Below are positions 5,501 to 5,983 of a stretch of DNA of 5,983 bases, piece by piece. The notes under the pieces were generated by a model that was not told the DNA's origin, made no database searches, and saw only the letters and a list, made by a program, of their open reading frames with translations. Every line of letters begins with the position of its first letter. Within the stretch, counting starts at the first letter, position 1. Source of the stretch: an uncultured Lachnospiraceae bacterium (lineage in GTDB: Bacteria > Bacillota > Clostridia > Lachnospirales > Lachnospiraceae); the NCBI GenBank assembly GCA_910577275.1, contig CAJTMW010000048.1, positions 1 to 5,983 of the forward strand, written 5' to 3'. The translations under genes were made by a program, and so were the position numbers.

Positions 5501-5739
5501 TTACATTGATTGTACTGCTGGCGTTACTGATTGTATTTATGGCGATTGGCCTGTGCTTCCATATAGCGGGAGGGGTACTGAAGCTGGCTTTTAAACTGAT
5601 ATTCTGTCTGCCATGCGCCGTTATCTGCGTTGCGGCCGGAATTGTCCTTTGCTGCACGCTGATTTTAATACCTGTAGGTATTGGCTGCTTTAAGCTGGCC
5701 GGAGGCCTGCTGAATCCTTTCAGAATGTGTGTATTATAG
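5497..5739 (+). CDS. Small cysteine-rich membrane protein of the PadR-HAAS-DUF4097 operon
   Basis: I do not recognise a named family for this 80-residue protein. It is almost wholly hydrophobic, with one membrane helix at about residues 2-20, an amphipathic stretch at 21-34 with the only internal charges, and a second membrane span at about 35-62. There are eight cysteines (20, 37, 40, 44, 52, 53, 64, 78), an unusually high share. The sequence contains an internal echo: CFHIAGGVL at 20-28 and CFKLAGGLL at 64-72, each at the end of a membrane helix. The start at 5497 is supported by AAAGGAG (5485-5491). It lies 81 nt behind the DUF4097 gene on the same strand with no terminator between, so it very likely belongs to the operon and may work with the two other membrane proteins. 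The AT-rich dyads after the stop (5738-5766) are too weak to call a terminator. Confidence 0.75.
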   Translation: MITLIVLLALLIVFMAIGLCFHIAGGVLKLAFKLIFCLPCAVICVAAGIVLCCTLILIPVGIGCFKLAGGLLNPFRMCVL

Positions 5740-5805
5740 GAAATCTTATGATTTTTCCTGTAAGATGTAAAATTATTATCAAAAATTTCCCGCTGCTGAC
5801 ACTTT

Positions 5806-5835
5806 TTGAATAAAAAAGTCCTCTTAGGTTAATAT
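5806..5835 (+). promoter_or_regulatory. Possible promoter of the recombinase gene
   Basis: TTGAAT (5806-5811) and TAATAT (5830-5835) are separated by 18 bp, which is near consensus for a -35/-10 pair. The -35 lies in a small AT dyad (ACTTTTT 5801-5807 with AAAAAGT 5813-5819) and the -10 lies in the larger dyad before the ribosome binding site. This would start RNA near 5842. Confidence 0.4.
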
Positions 5836-5862
5836 AAGGACATTATATCAACCTATAGGAGG
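5820..5862 (+). promoter_or_regulatory. Hairpin able to mask the recombinase ribosome binding site
   Basis: The core stem is TAGGTT (5825-5830) with AACCTA (5850-5855), one A-C mismatch, and ATATAA (5832-5837) with TTATAT (5843-5848), closed by a GGACA loop. Beyond a small internal loop, CCTC (5820-5823) can pair with GAGG (5859-5862), part of the AGGAGGG ribosome binding site at 5857-5863. As DNA the dyad overlaps the putative -10 and could also be an operator. Confidence 0.5.
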
Positions 5863-5869
5863 GAAAAAG

Positions 5870-5983
5870 ATGAACGATAGCACATTGGCGGAAAATGATA
5901 TTTGCAGATTCAGGGATTTTTTGAAAAACGAAGAAAGAGAGCCTGCAACTATTGAGAAATATGTGAAAGAGATAAAATCCTTT
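5870..5983 (+). CDS. N-terminal part of a tyrosine recombinase/integrase (3' end outside window)
   Basis: The first 38 codons of a gene run to the right edge of the window. The start is fixed by AGGAGGG (5857-5863), 6 nt before the ATG. The visible sequence (ICRFRDFLKNEEREPATIEK, then YVKEIKSF) matches the beginning of the SAM-like core-binding domain of XerC/XerD-type recombinases, which in clostridia typically read 'FxxFLxxEEKxxATIEKYxxDxxxF'. The catalytic domain with its Arg/His/Tyr residues lies outside, so activity cannot be judged. Such enzymes drive integration of mobile elements, chromosome dimer resolution or DNA inversion, and which of these applies here is unknown. Its own promoter and hairpin suggest expression independent of the operon upstream. 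Confidence 0.82.
   Translation, partial: MNDSTLAENDICRFRDFLKNEEREPATIEKYVKEIKSF

Noticed and set aside
5738..5766. AT-rich dyads after the small membrane protein as operon terminator
   Set aside because: Two weak alternatives compete (AGGAAA/TTTCCT and ATCTTA/TAAGAT). The stems are GC-poor and no T-run follows.

Overview
The window looks like a chromosomal stretch from a Clostridia-type Firmicute, most likely a gut Lachnospiraceae relative. The evidence is strong AGGAGG-type ribosome binding sites, moderate-GC coding DNA with AT-rich control regions, and the gene families: a PadR, HAAS/DUF1700 and DUF4097 operon, a non-cupin AraC regulator and a XerD-like recombinase. All supported genes are on the + strand. 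The genus call is inference.

Layout. (1) 1-506: the 3' end of a gene that starts before the window. It encodes a long Met/Gln/Glu/Asn heptad coiled coil from 21-bp tandem repeats, then a short helical C-terminal domain like that of clostridial Rpn (PD-(D/E)XK) nuclease/transposase-type proteins. (2) 743-2053: a complete cytoplasmic GH13 alpha-glucan hydrolase with all catalytic residues, followed by a 19-bp hairpin at 2135-2178. (3) 2054-2382: a 329-nt gap with that hairpin and a 29-bp tandem repeat that runs up to the ribosome binding site of an AraC-family regulator (2383-3120). (4) 3140-5739: an envelope-type operon. A promoter with a consensus -35 lies partly inside a perfect 25-bp-arm inverted repeat, followed by padR, a HAAS/DUF1700 membrane protein, a membrane-anchored DUF4097 beta-solenoid protein, a possible 25-residue basic ORF, and an 80-residue cysteine-rich membrane protein. 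Stop-start overlaps of 8 and 4 bp indicate translational coupling. (5) 5740-5983: a compact control region with a promoter-like pair and a hairpin that can mask the ribosome binding site, then the first 38 codons of a tyrosine recombinase that leaves the window.

How the parts fit. The PadR repressor probably binds the two dyads in its own promoter and controls the three or four envelope proteins behind it. This family set is common in Firmicutes, but its signal and function are poorly defined. The GH13 enzyme and AraC regulator are separate units, and no sequence link between them is visible. The most unusual features are the repeat array, in which most 21-bp units carry a Shine-Dalgarno-like AGGAG nine bases before an in-frame ATG, the double-dyad promoter of the PadR operon, and the hairpin that would silence recombinase translation on read-through transcripts.
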